Positions 1 to 5,918 of a stretch of 11,263 bases of DNA are shown here, one piece after another (the first letter of the stretch is position 1; every line of letters starts with the position of its first letter). The notes under the pieces are model-generated. The model did not search any database. It saw nothing but the letters and a program-made list of their open reading frames with translations, and had not been told where the DNA came from. The stretch comes from Dehalococcoidia bacterium. Lineage in GTDB: Bacteria > Chloroflexota > Dehalococcoidia > GIF9 > AB-539-J10. The translations under genes were made by a program, and so were the position numbers. The stretch lies in contig JAGMBH010000096.1 of the NCBI GenBank assembly GCA_023129815.1, positions 1-11,263 on the forward strand, in the 5' to 3' direction.

Positions 1-431
1 ATAAAGCCTAAACCATCAGTGGTGGTGGCCTTGATTGTCACCTGTGTTGGCTCAATACCTAAAACTTGGCTAATGCGTTTTCGCATCTCAGAGATAAAAG
101 GCGAAAGTTTGGGGCACTGGGCAATAATAGTAGTGTCAATATTAGCCACGCTAAAGCCTTTTGCTTTAACTAATTCATGAACTCTATTCAGTAAAGTTAA
201 GCTGGAGATACCTTCATGCTTTGACTCCTCGGGGGGAAATTGAGTGCCGATATCACCAAGGTCAGCGGCGCCACATAAAGCATCTATTATGGCATGAGTT
301 GCCACGTCAGCATCGCTCCGCCCCAGCAAGCCTTTACCATAGGGGATATCAACGCCTCCCAAAACCAGCTTGCGTCCCGGGACTAAAGGGTGGCTATCAT
401 AGCCGATGCCGACTCTTAGCTCTCTTTCCAT
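1..431 (-). CDS. ispF: 2-C-methyl-D-erythritol 2,4-cyclodiphosphate synthase, IspF (partial, 3' end beyond window)
   Basis: IspF converts CDP-methylerythritol 2-phosphate to the 2,4-cyclodiphosphate with release of CMP, in the cytoplasmic MEP isoprenoid pathway. The ATG at 431 opens 143 visible codons starting MERELRVGIGYDSHPLVPGR. The metal ligands of the family are visible as D12-x-H14 and H46 in SDADVATH. GLLGRSDADV, GAADLGDIG and IKATTTDGLGF are family hallmarks. The C-terminal residues fall outside the window. Three positions differ from the common pattern: R38 where His usually precedes SDxD, C106 where IAQRPK usually has Arg, and D139 in TTTDGLG where Glu is common. A weak GAAGGG lies 12 bases upstream of the start. 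In related loci ispF directly follows ispD; here about 5.5 kb separates them. A second, broken copy of its 5' end lies at 1350-1454. Identification is secure; full activity is likely but not shown. Confidence 0.95.
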   Translation of the reverse strand, partial: MERELRVGIGYDSHPLVPGRKLVLGGVDIPYGKGLLGRSDADVATHAIIDALCGAADLGDIGTQFPPEESKHEGISSLTLLNRVHELVKAKGFSVANIDTTIIAQCPKLSPFISEMRKRISQVLGIEPTQVTIKATTTDGLGF

Positions 432-586
432 TTGAGACCCTTCGTTATGCTCAAAACATGCCATGTCTGTGCAGAAAGCCGCTTATATTCCCCAAAGTCA
501 TTATTAGTATACACCTAAACTTTGTAAGATAACTTCTCGGTTTTCCCACTCGCTAAGCATATTGAACAAGTCAAAGCTTCTGTTAC
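432..586 (-). repeat. ispF upstream region, copy A (paired with 1455-1643)
   Basis: The sequence upstream of the resident ispF aligns with the sequence upstream of the broken ispF copy, over essentially its whole length up to about 586 here and 1643 there. The other copy has an extra 33 bases (1586-1618). With the coding parts this forms a direct repeat of about 250 bases, 1.0 kb apart. No gene is seen between 432 and 626. Confidence 0.8.
490..519 (-). promoter_or_regulatory. Conserved block upstream of ispF with possible -10
   Basis: This 30-base block lies 59-88 bases upstream of the ispF start. It matches the corresponding block of the broken copy (1516-1545) with one difference, clearly better than the neighbouring coding parts of the two copies. 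On the minus strand it contains TATACT (506-511), a plausible -10 hexamer. No good -35 hexamer is seen at the right distance. It may be the ispF promoter or an RNA element in the leader; this is inference from conservation. Confidence 0.4.
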
Positions 587-626
587 CTTGTGGGTAGGCG
601 ATACGTGCTGTTATCTCTGTGGTACT

Positions 627-1067
627 CTATTTAACGACTACGGTTAGGTTGAATGTCCAAGCTCCCTTCTCACCACCTTCCCAAGGTCGGCTATATTCCA
701 TAGATATAACGCTTGTGTCTTTCTCTAGCGCCTTGAATGTCCATGTTTCTTGACCAGGAGCTCCCTCAACACCAGTTTTTTCAGGAGGCACGAATTTGTG
801 GTCTACCAGCTGTAACACAGTTTGGTCACTAATTTGTGCAGTCTCCGACCATTGGAAGCCTGTAGAGGGGTTGGAACACAAAGTTACTGTAAATGAGCTA
901 TCAACAGGAACTTCGATTTCTTTGCTAATAGCACGTTCCTCAGGGGGGAGCTTGATAAAGTCATCACAAGAAACCTCTACAGATACTTGCTTTGAGGCTG
1001 GGGAGCAAGCAAACAGCAATGTTGAGATGGCAGTAATAATCAATACTAAGGTTAGCTTTGATTTCAT
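627..1067 (-). CDS. Lipoprotein with chagasin-like (I42) cysteine-protease-inhibitor domain
   Basis: The 146-residue product starts MKSKLTLVLIITAISTLLFAC, a signal peptide with a lipobox (LFAC, lipidated Cys at 21), so it is expected on the outer face of the cytoplasmic membrane. The rest shows the three loop motifs of inhibitor family I42 (chagasin/amoebiasin type): NPSTGFQW, then GVEGAPGQETWTFKA, then RPWEGG near the C-terminus. Known members block papain-like (C1) cysteine proteases by inserting these loops into the active-site cleft. I chose ATG 1067 because AAGGAG (1076-1081) sits eight bases upstream; an in-frame GTG at 1076 would overlap that site. It has its own putative promoter at 1165-1194 and lies between the ispF'-'ispD relic and ispF. 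No protease gene is visible nearby, so the target is unknown. Confidence 0.88.
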   Translation of the reverse strand: MKSKLTLVLIITAISTLLFACSPASKQVSVEVSCDDFIKLPPEERAISKEIEVPVDSSFTVTLCSNPSTGFQWSETAQISDQTVLQLVDHKFVPPEKTGVEGAPGQETWTFKALEKDTSVISMEYSRPWEGGEKGAWTFNLTVVVK

Positions 1068-1164
1068 TTTTATCACTCCTTATTTTTAGCCTGTCGATAT
1101 AGATAACGAGGAAACTTGATTTTGCTTTAGCGCTAGTTGCAAAATTGATACTGCTCACTAAAGG

Positions 1165-1194
1165 ATATTAGTGGTAGCTAAGCTGTCATGTCAA
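1165..1194 (-). promoter_or_regulatory. Putative sigma70-type promoter of the I42 lipoprotein gene
   Basis: On the minus strand a perfect TTGACA (1189-1194) is followed after 18 bases by TAATAT (1165-1170, four of six matches). Transcription would start near 1158 and give a leader of about 90 bases. A 6-bp inverted repeat, CACTAA / TTAGTG (1156-1161 and 1168-1173), overlaps the -10 and could be an operator. That role is speculative. Confidence 0.5.
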
Positions 1195-1221
1195 GGGTTA
1201 TCACTCTTTAAACAATTCGCT

Positions 1222-1361
1222 ATTTTGTTAGATTCTGCTTTTTAATATTGGCATGGGCAAGGTTGAGATATTTTGGGCGATGATTTTTGCTAATGCCAAA
1301 TCCTCAGGTGTAGTTACTTTTATATTATTATAAGCGCTCAGATAAAGCCTCACCTTGTATC
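1222..1361 (-). pseudogene. ispD: Relic of a second ispD, 3' end only
   Basis: Read on the minus strand from 1361, this stretch encodes YKVRLYLSAYNNIKVTTPED and continues to PILKSRI and a TAA at 1228-1230. It aligns with the last 43 codons of the intact ispD (5967-6100) without any gap or internal stop. Twelve codons differ; seven changes are synonymous and the other five are mostly mild (K-R, G-S, V-I, E-K, L-M). Homology ends a few bases past the stop (about 1222 here, 5962 there). The 5' four fifths of the gene are missing and the piece is joined directly to a broken ispF start at about 1361. It has no start codon of its own and cannot make a functional enzyme. Confidence 0.9.
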
Positions 1362-1454
1362 ATAGGGAATATCAACGCCTGCCAGAATTAGCTTGCACCC
1401 CGGGACCAAAGGGTGACTATCATAGCCAATGCCGACTCTTATCTTTTTTCCCAT
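1350..1454 (-). pseudogene. ispF: Relic of a second ispF, 5' end only, joined to the ispD relic
   Basis: From ATG 1454 the minus strand encodes MGKKIRVGIGYDSHPLVPGC and on to GVDIPYDTR, then a stop at 1350-1352. The first 31 codons align with those of the intact ispF (431-339). After the IPY codons the sequence switches to ispD 3' sequence in a different frame, which creates the stop. Fourteen of the 31 codons differ, seven synonymously. The metal-ligand D-x-H pair is kept, but everything beyond the first quarter of the enzyme is missing. The upstream region is also duplicated (1455-1643). A 34-residue peptide could be made, but no function is expected. Confidence 0.88.
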
Positions 1455-1643
1455 TTAAGATCCTTCGTTGTGCTCAGGGCCTGCTACTATGCCTTTGCAG
1501 AAAGCCGCCCATACGCCCCAAAGTCAGTATTAGTATACACCTAAATTCTGCAAGATGGCTTCCTGGCTTCCCAGTGGCTAAGCATCTGATTCAACAAAAT
1601 GGACTTTTGTTTTGACCGATTGAACAATCCAAGCTAATGTTAC
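1455..1643 (-). repeat. Upstream region of the broken ispF copy, copy B (paired with 432-586)
   Basis: This aligns with the upstream region of the intact ispF, including the block at 1516-1545. It carries a 33-base extra segment (1586-1618) absent from copy A. That segment holds a 7-bp inverted repeat, AACAAAA (1593-1599) and TTTTGTT (1605-1611), with a five-base loop. The remaining non-coding stretch 1644-1732, downstream of the 2H phosphoesterase gene, shows no gene, RNA or clear terminator. Confidence 0.75.
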
Positions 1644-1732
1644 TCATATGCGCTGAACCTTTGTGCAACATTGAATTCTTACTCTTATAAGTATGCCTAA
1701 GCTTTTACTGCCATTGCCCGTTACCGGAATTA

Positions 1733-2413
1733 TTAGTGCGGCCAGTTGAATATTCCTCGAAGCCAATCCAACGGGGAAGGTTGTCTCTCTGGAGGTAACC
1801 CTTGCAGTTCTCGAAGTCGGTTTATTGTTCTCCGCCACCAATACTTGCTTAATGCCTCTCTTCGCTTGAGTAATTTCTTAAGAACCAGGTCATACTCACA
1901 TACAATTCGCCCCCTTGCACCCAAAACCGTTATTCTGAGAAGGTGTTGGTTGATATTGGGTTCCTCTTTACTCTTGAGGTAAACCCATATTCTATCGAAT
2001 TGGGCATTAATATCTCGAAAGGCGATAGTGGCATGGAAAGAATGGTTTCTTTGGCTATCCCATGATTGACCGGTGGATATCTTTTTTAATTCTTGGGACA
2101 ATATCCATCTTAAGTCCTCAAGTTCTTGCGAAGGGTTGATATCAAAGTATATAACTTTTGAGGTACGATCGAAGTAACCGAATCCCTTAACCTTGAAGGA
2201 AACCAGGGTATATCTTCGCCCTACCTTTTCAACCGCTGAAATTACCTTCCTGATATCGTTGGTTTTACCAGGGCCATACAAGGCTATATGAGGTACTACC
2301 CTTTTCCTCGTAATGCCCCTAACTCTAAACTTCTTAGCGACAGAATATATTACATCTTTCGCGTATTCTTTCGCATACCCATGCATCCGGAATTCTATAA
2401 AAAAGTTAGTCAT
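1733..2413 (-). CDS. LigT-like 2H phosphoesterase (2'-5' RNA ligase family)
   Basis: The 226-residue product belongs by motif to the 2H phosphoesterase superfamily, whose members open 2',3'-cyclic phosphates or 2'-5' linkages, or ligate RNA halves. The two motif segments are PHIALYGP (H42-I-A44) and HSFHATIAF (H127-A-T129). The N-terminal strand FFIEFRMHGYAKEYAKD and the basic segment RVRGITRKR match family members I remember from archaea and Chloroflexota. The usual Thr/Ser two residues after the first catalytic His is Ala44 here, which may reduce activity or shift substrate use. Residues 180-226 form a basic, Trp-rich tail. ATG 2413 keeps the first strand; no convincing Shine-Dalgarno is seen. 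It lies 27 bases after the TPR gene and is probably the last gene of that operon. Confidence 0.85.
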   Translation of the reverse strand: MTNFFIEFRMHGYAKEYAKDVIYSVAKKFRVRGITRKRVVPHIALYGPGKTNDIRKVISAVEKVGRRYTLVSFKVKGFGYFDRTSKVIYFDINPSQELEDLRWILSQELKKISTGQSWDSQRNHSFHATIAFRDINAQFDRIWVYLKSKEEPNINQHLLRITVLGARGRIVCEYDLVLKKLLKRREALSKYWWRRTINRLRELQGLPPERQPSPLDWLRGIFNWPH

Positions 2414-2440
2414 TAAATATATCTGTAGTGTTAGAATATC

Positions 2441-3916
2441 TTATCTATTCATTATTGCTTCTATTTGTCGCTGGATTTTCTCTATTTGCTCAGGATCGCT
2501 TGATAATTCGAGCGCCTTCTTTAAGTCGGCTATGGCTAACCCCCGCTGTCTAATGTTGTAGTATGCATTAGCTCTATTAAGGTAGACAGCCACAAAATCA
2601 GGGTTGAGTTCTATCTCTTTGCTGAAATCAGCGATAGCTCGTGTATAATGCGCTGTTTTTAGATAGACCCAACCGCGATTATTGTAAGCACCGGGAAATT
2701 CAGGGTCTAGTTCAATGGCCTTGTCGAGTGCAGCTACAGCTAGGTCATAGTTCTCCTGATTATCGTAAGCCATGCCGAGATAGAAATAAGCGGAAGCGTT
2801 ACCGGGGTTAGACTCTATGACCTTTTTTAGTTCCGTAATAGCCTTATCATATTGACACTTTTCAACATGAGTAATGCCTTGGTCACATTCACGCAGCCCA
2901 TTTGTCCTCCTGCACAGAATTGAGTATTGTCTAGCTTGTTTGATTAGCACAGGTTTGCTTGATATTTCTAATACTTTATTCAGGTCGTTTAGAGCTAAGT
3001 CAGTATTCCCCATTTCGTAGTAGCAAATGCCCCTATTAAGATAGGCTGGAGGATAGCTTGGGTCTAATCCAATAGCTCTGTTAAAATCCTTCATGGCTAA
3101 ATCGAATTCTTCCTTGATACCATATATGACGCCACGCTTCGTAATCGCCGGTGTGTAGTCCGGGTCTAGTTCAATTGCTTTGCTAAGAGCTTTGAAGGCG
3201 GATTCGTAATCCTTTTCTAGCACATATGCTGCAGCTCTTTTGTAATATGCCTCTACATCATTGGGATTACTTTGAATAGCAGCTTTGCTCTCGGCAAATA
3301 TCTCGGCAGCACGTTCTTGGATAATTTTAGCTTCATCGACAAGAAGACTTTCGGCTTGATTTTCATCGAGCTCTAACTCTGCCATCTCGGTGGCTCTATT
3401 AGATTCAGAGATGGGATTTAAAAAAGTGACTACACTAAAATTCCCTTGTCCGTCACTCTTCAGTAGCGATATGGGAAGAGTATATACTTCTCGTAAGTTG
3501 CTTACTTCTTGTGCTAGTACGTCGCCTTGTTTATTTCTTATAATAGCCACTGCTAGAATAAAATGTGCTTTCTCTCCGCAATAAGGACATTCAATTACTA
3601 GCCCCATTTCTTTCAACCTCTCATCCAAGATAGGTGCTGACTTGCCACCACCCAGATTCTCGAGGATGTCCTCTACGGTATAGTTTCCCTGTTCATCGAC
3701 ACTCATATTTACTCCAGGTAGTTTCACTAGATATGGACTACCTGATTGCCCTACCCACTGTGTATAAATATGTTTGTCATCCTCCACCAGAGGTATTTCA
3801 AAACAAATCGCTTTTTCTTTGGAATACTGAGGACATTCATACAAAAATTTCATTTCCATATTCCAGGTTCGTCTATACCCTGTTCGTTTTCTTTTGAAGA
3901 TATCAAATAATCCCAT
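2441..3916 (-). CDS. TPR-repeat protein with N-terminal Cys-x-x-Cys region
   Basis: The 491-residue soluble product has two parts. Residues 1 to about 205 form an unrecognised region with one zinc-ribbon-like knuckle (C110-P-Y-C113-G) and two more Cys at 28 and 38. This could be half of a split metal site or a lone pair. From about 222 to 476 there are seven TPR units (222-255, 256-289, 290-323, 342-374, 375-408, 409-442, 443-476) with consensus ends such as AIELDPDY and AIELNPDF. A non-repeat insert of about 18 residues, with C335 and C344, separates units three and four. TPR arrays bind protein partners, so a scaffold role is likely but the partner is unknown. No signal peptide or membrane segment is seen. 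GGAGG lies six bases before ATG 3916. It is in an operon with the Nudix and 2H genes (gaps of 28 and 27 bases). Confidence 0.9.
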   Translation of the reverse strand: MGLFDIFKRKRTGYRRTWNMEMKFLYECPQYSKEKAICFEIPLVEDDKHIYTQWVGQSGSPYLVKLPGVNMSVDEQGNYTVEDILENLGGGKSAPILDERLKEMGLVIECPYCGEKAHFILAVAIIRNKQGDVLAQEVSNLREVYTLPISLLKSDGQGNFSVVTFLNPISESNRATEMAELELDENQAESLLVDEAKIIQERAAEIFAESKAAIQSNPNDVEAYYKRAAAYVLEKDYESAFKALSKAIELDPDYTPAITKRGVIYGIKEEFDLAMKDFNRAIGLDPSYPPAYLNRGICYYEMGNTDLALNDLNKVLEISSKPVLIKQARQYSILCRRTNGLRECDQGITHVEKCQYDKAITELKKVIESNPGNASAYFYLGMAYDNQENYDLAVAALDKAIELDPEFPGAYNNRGWVYLKTAHYTRAIADFSKEIELNPDFVAVYLNRANAYYNIRQRGLAIADLKKALELSSDPEQIEKIQRQIEAIMNR

Positions 3917-3944
3917 ATCTTCCCTCCAATTCTGATTAGGTGAG

Positions 3945-4377
3945 CTATTCCAAAATCTTATTCACGATACTCATCTGCTTTTGTTTTACTTTGCTGTGTT
4001 TCTTATAGTTATAGTACTTCTCAATTATTTCTCTTGTTACACCTGAAATGCGCACCGCGGAGCTTGGTTTATAATAGGCTACATATTTGATTTCATGTCG
4101 CGGACTCGGGGTACCTTTAGCTTTTACCCGACAGACTGTATGATGATCTTGAAAGTAACCATGCCCGCGCGATTTATGAACTTTGCCGATGTGCCTAAAG
4201 AGGTACTTTGCATAATAAGGGTGCAATCCTGTTTCCTCTCTTAGTTCTCTCATTGCAGCTTCAATTCTGCTTTCGTCTTTGTTGGCTTCACCCCCAGGCA
4301 GTAACGAGAATCCCCTGTTCTGTTTCAACTATCGCCGTTCCTCTTCGGCGTTTCTTTACTTCAGACTTCAAACACAT
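3945..4377 (-). pseudogene. Nudix hydrolase with damaged 5' end (deletion/frameshift)
   Basis: Nudix enzymes cleave nucleoside diphosphates linked to another moiety. A complete Nudix box (G-x5-E-x7-REL-x-EE-x-GL) is present in the frame that opens at TTG 4328: PGGEANKDE then RELREETGL, residues 12-35 of a 127-residue product ending at 3945. That frame lacks the usual N-terminal strand. The missing start exists in another frame: ATG 4377 gives MCLKSEVKKRRRGTAIVETE, then runs to a stop at 4288. This is typical sequence before the box of related proteins. The two frames are offset by +1, and the residues expected between the first strand and FSLLPGG are short by roughly eight, so a deletion of about 26 or 29 bases near 4310-4320 is the simplest explanation. 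Translation from TTG 4328 is possible but has only a poorly placed Shine-Dalgarno. Catalytic residues are intact, so a short active form cannot be excluded. Confidence 0.65.
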
Positions 4378-4418
4378 TCCCTTCCTATGGGCGGGGTTCT
4401 TTTCCCTAGCTCAGGCAG

Positions 4419-5000
4419 CTAGTCTTCAAAGATTTCTTTAGGTTCATAAGCTTCTTGGCCTTCAAAAGTAAGATAATCTAGCTCTTTGAAGTTGTGGGCA
4501 CGAGCCACGACGTTCCGGGGGAATCGCCTTGTTCTTTCATTATATTGCTGGGCTACCCGGTTGTATTCCAATCGGGTTTTGCGAAGTCTTCTCTCTATTC
4601 CGGAATCTCTATCCATTAGGGCTATATGCATTTTATCGGCTTTGAGGTCAGGATACTTTTCAAAGATAGCCTGGAGCTTTAAATAGTTATTTTCCAACTC
4701 AGAAGCGAGCTTGACCTTTTCATTCAATTCAGCATCTTTAGTCCATCTACTTCTAGCTTCAACAACGTCCTTCAAAGCTTTATACTCGTGAATATCATAC
4801 TTCTTTGCTATTTGTGCTAGAGCATGAACATTATCCAACCTCTCCTGCATAATTACGTCAACATCTGCGAATTTCCTCTGAGCCCTTGTGATCCAGTACT
4901 GGAATTTATTGTAAATGCTTATCCATGACTTGACCGAGACCCCGAGCGCTATAGCGATGATGACGCCAACTACCAGCCAGATTATTGTCGATATTGCCAT
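4419..5000 (-). CDS. LemA family protein
   Basis: The 193-residue product has one N-terminal membrane segment (about 4-23), followed by a long helical, charged domain on one side of the membrane. Family marks are the conserved YPDLKA (116-121), EYNRVAQQYNERTRRFP (145-161) with the following NVVARAHNFKELDY, and overall length. LemA proteins form an antiparallel helix bundle; their molecular role is poorly defined. The middle part IHEYKALKDVVEARSRW is more diverged than the usual family sequence. AGGAGG lies six bases before ATG 5000 and overlaps the stop codon of the 56-residue gene upstream (10-base gap), which suggests coupled translation. The Nudix gene begins 41 bases downstream. Confidence 0.88.
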   Translation of the reverse strand: MAISTIIWLVVGVIIAIALGVSVKSWISIYNKFQYWITRAQRKFADVDVIMQERLDNVHALAQIAKKYDIHEYKALKDVVEARSRWTKDAELNEKVKLASELENNYLKLQAIFEKYPDLKADKMHIALMDRDSGIERRLRKTRLEYNRVAQQYNERTRRFPRNVVARAHNFKELDYLTFEGQEAYEPKEIFED

Positions 5001-5010
5001 AATTCACCTC

Positions 5011-5181
5011 CTAGACTGAGAAATAGTCCTTACTGTTGAGCTTTTTGGGCTTAATTTCAGCTTCGAAATACCCTATCATCTGTTTAATTGCTTCCTGCTT
5101 GGTTTTCAGGTCATGCACAAGTTTATAGACTTCAACGATTTTATCCTCTTCCTTTGAGAGATCAATTTGAATCTTAGCCAT
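5011..5181 (-). CDS. Small ribbon-helix-helix-like protein (56 aa), function unknown
   Basis: ATG 5181 opens 56 codons, MAKIQIDLSKEEDKIVEVYK, then LVHDLKTKQEAIKQMIGYFE and a charged tail, ending with TAG at 5011-5013. An N-terminal strand followed by two amphipathic helices with a K-x-EAI segment resembles ribbon-helix-helix antitoxin-like proteins, a set common in archaea and in environmental bacteria. GGAGG stands ten bases before the start. It is the first gene after a strong promoter, and its stop codon overlaps the Shine-Dalgarno of the lemA-like gene. No toxin-like partner (RelE, PIN, HEPN) is seen beside it. It could be an autoregulator of the operon, but that is inference. The gene is short, so the family call is tentative while the reading frame itself is well supported. 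Confidence 0.75.
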   Translation of the reverse strand: MAKIQIDLSKEEDKIVEVYKLVHDLKTKQEAIKQMIGYFEAEIKPKKLNSKDYFSV

Positions 5182-5213
5182 TTAAAATCCCCCTCCACAA
5201 CAATTATTGATTT

Positions 5214-5243
5214 ATTATAACACAATAATATATGATATATCAA
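5214..5243 (-). promoter_or_regulatory. Strong sigma70-type promoter of the accessory operon
   Basis: On the minus strand TTGATA (5238-5243) is followed after 18 bases by a perfect TATAAT (5214-5219). Transcription would begin near 5207, about 26 bases before the start codon at 5181. It drives a run of five minus-strand genes with gaps of 10, 41, 28 and 27 bases. Confidence 0.7.
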
Positions 5244-5274
5244 GGTGTTATAGTGGAGGACAAAATAAGCTATC

Positions 5275-5293
5275 TATCAGTTGCTATCTGATA
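5275..5293. promoter_or_regulatory. Small inverted repeat in the divergent intergenic region
   Basis: TATCAG (5275-5280) and CTGATA (5288-5293) are inverted around a seven-base loop. They lie between the minus-strand operon promoter and the plus-strand membrane-protein gene. This could be an operator acting on either gene. The symmetry is short and may be chance. No convincing plus-strand promoter was found for the gene at 5330. Confidence 0.2.
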
Positions 5294-5329
5294 AACCGCT
5301 ATGTCATGCAATTTAGATAAGGAGGTAAC

Positions 5330-5875
5330 ATGAAGGACGACGATAATACCAAATTCAATCCTTTGGTATGGGGGATATTATTCTTCACGTTTTGGTTGTC
5401 ATTAAGGACAATCGGTCAGTTACAGACTCTACAAGAGGTCCTATCTTGGTTTTGCTTGGGGTTGTCTGTAGTTCTCTGGTTATCAATTTTTATTCAGCCT
5501 TTAAGAACCGTTTTCGATAAACCAAAGCCGAGAGCGGTTTTTCTGCCTGTGGTTTTCGTTGTATCCATTATGAGTTTCGCATTAAGTTTGGTTGGTAGCT
5601 TATCTGATATAGGAGGTTTCACTCGAGAGCTATCGCTTGTCCTAGGACTCTTGTGGATTGTAGCCTACTTCTTAGTAATAGTGAGAAGTGCAACAACCGT
5701 ACGTATAACTCGTATAGCTAGTATATTGGCCTCTTTAACTTTTGTAGGTTCCGGAATCTACCGTCTCATCAATTCCCAGATTCTCGCGGGGGCGCTATTG
5801 GTAGCATTAGGCATAGCATCACTGGTAATAATTGCCAAGAGGCCGGGAATGTGGCATCAGTTTCCCCCAGTTTGA
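5330..5875 (+). CDS. Six-helix integral membrane protein, function unknown
   Basis: The 181-residue product is very hydrophobic and has about six membrane segments: roughly 9-29, 38-56, 71-89, 101-118, 126-147 and 150-169. A short acidic N-terminus (MKDDDNTK) and a positively charged loop after helix two (DKPKPR) are the only notable polar parts. No transporter or enzyme motif was recognised. AAGGAGG ends four bases before ATG 5330, an excellent ribosome-binding site. It is the only complete plus-strand gene here, divergent from the accessory operon with 148 bases between start codons. This suggests it came with that block and may share its regulation. Its end faces the end of ispD. Confidence 0.8.
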   Translation: MKDDDNTKFNPLVWGILFFTFWLSLRTIGQLQTLQEVLSWFCLGLSVVLWLSIFIQPLRTVFDKPKPRAVFLPVVFVVSIMSFALSLVGSLSDIGGFTRELSLVLGLLWIVAYFLVIVRSATTVRITRIASILASLTFVGSGIYRLINSQILAGALLVALGIASLVIIAKRPGMWHQFPPV

Positions 5876-5902
5876 TTTACTACACAGAGCATGATGAATA
5901 AG

Positions 5903-5918
5903 AGCGTTCACTAACGCT
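5903..5918. terminator. Possible hairpin between convergent genes
   Basis: AGCGTT and AACGCT are inverted around the loop CACT, in the 91-base gap between the convergent membrane-protein gene and ispD. A T-rich tract follows on neither strand, so it is a poor intrinsic terminator. It may terminate weakly, or be a trace of the junction where the accessory block joins the backbone. Confidence 0.25.

Noticed and set aside
221..532. Plus-strand open frame of 103 codons, and a similar one at 1355-1615
   Set aside because: Both are antisense to ispF or its relic and look alike only because the underlying DNA is duplicated; neither has a ribosome-binding site or recognisable protein.
964..1158. Minus-strand frame of 64 codons overlapping the I42 lipoprotein start
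   Set aside because: Different frame from a well-supported signal peptide, no ribosome-binding site, spans the probable promoter leader.
1593..1611. Possible CRISPR-like or intrinsic terminator hairpin AACAAAA-TTTTGTT
   Set aside because: Single, A/T-only stem apart from one pair, not repeated in an array; reported only as a copy-specific insertion.
1644..1841. Minus-strand frame of 65 codons
   Set aside because: Overlaps the end of the 2H gene in another frame and has no family features.
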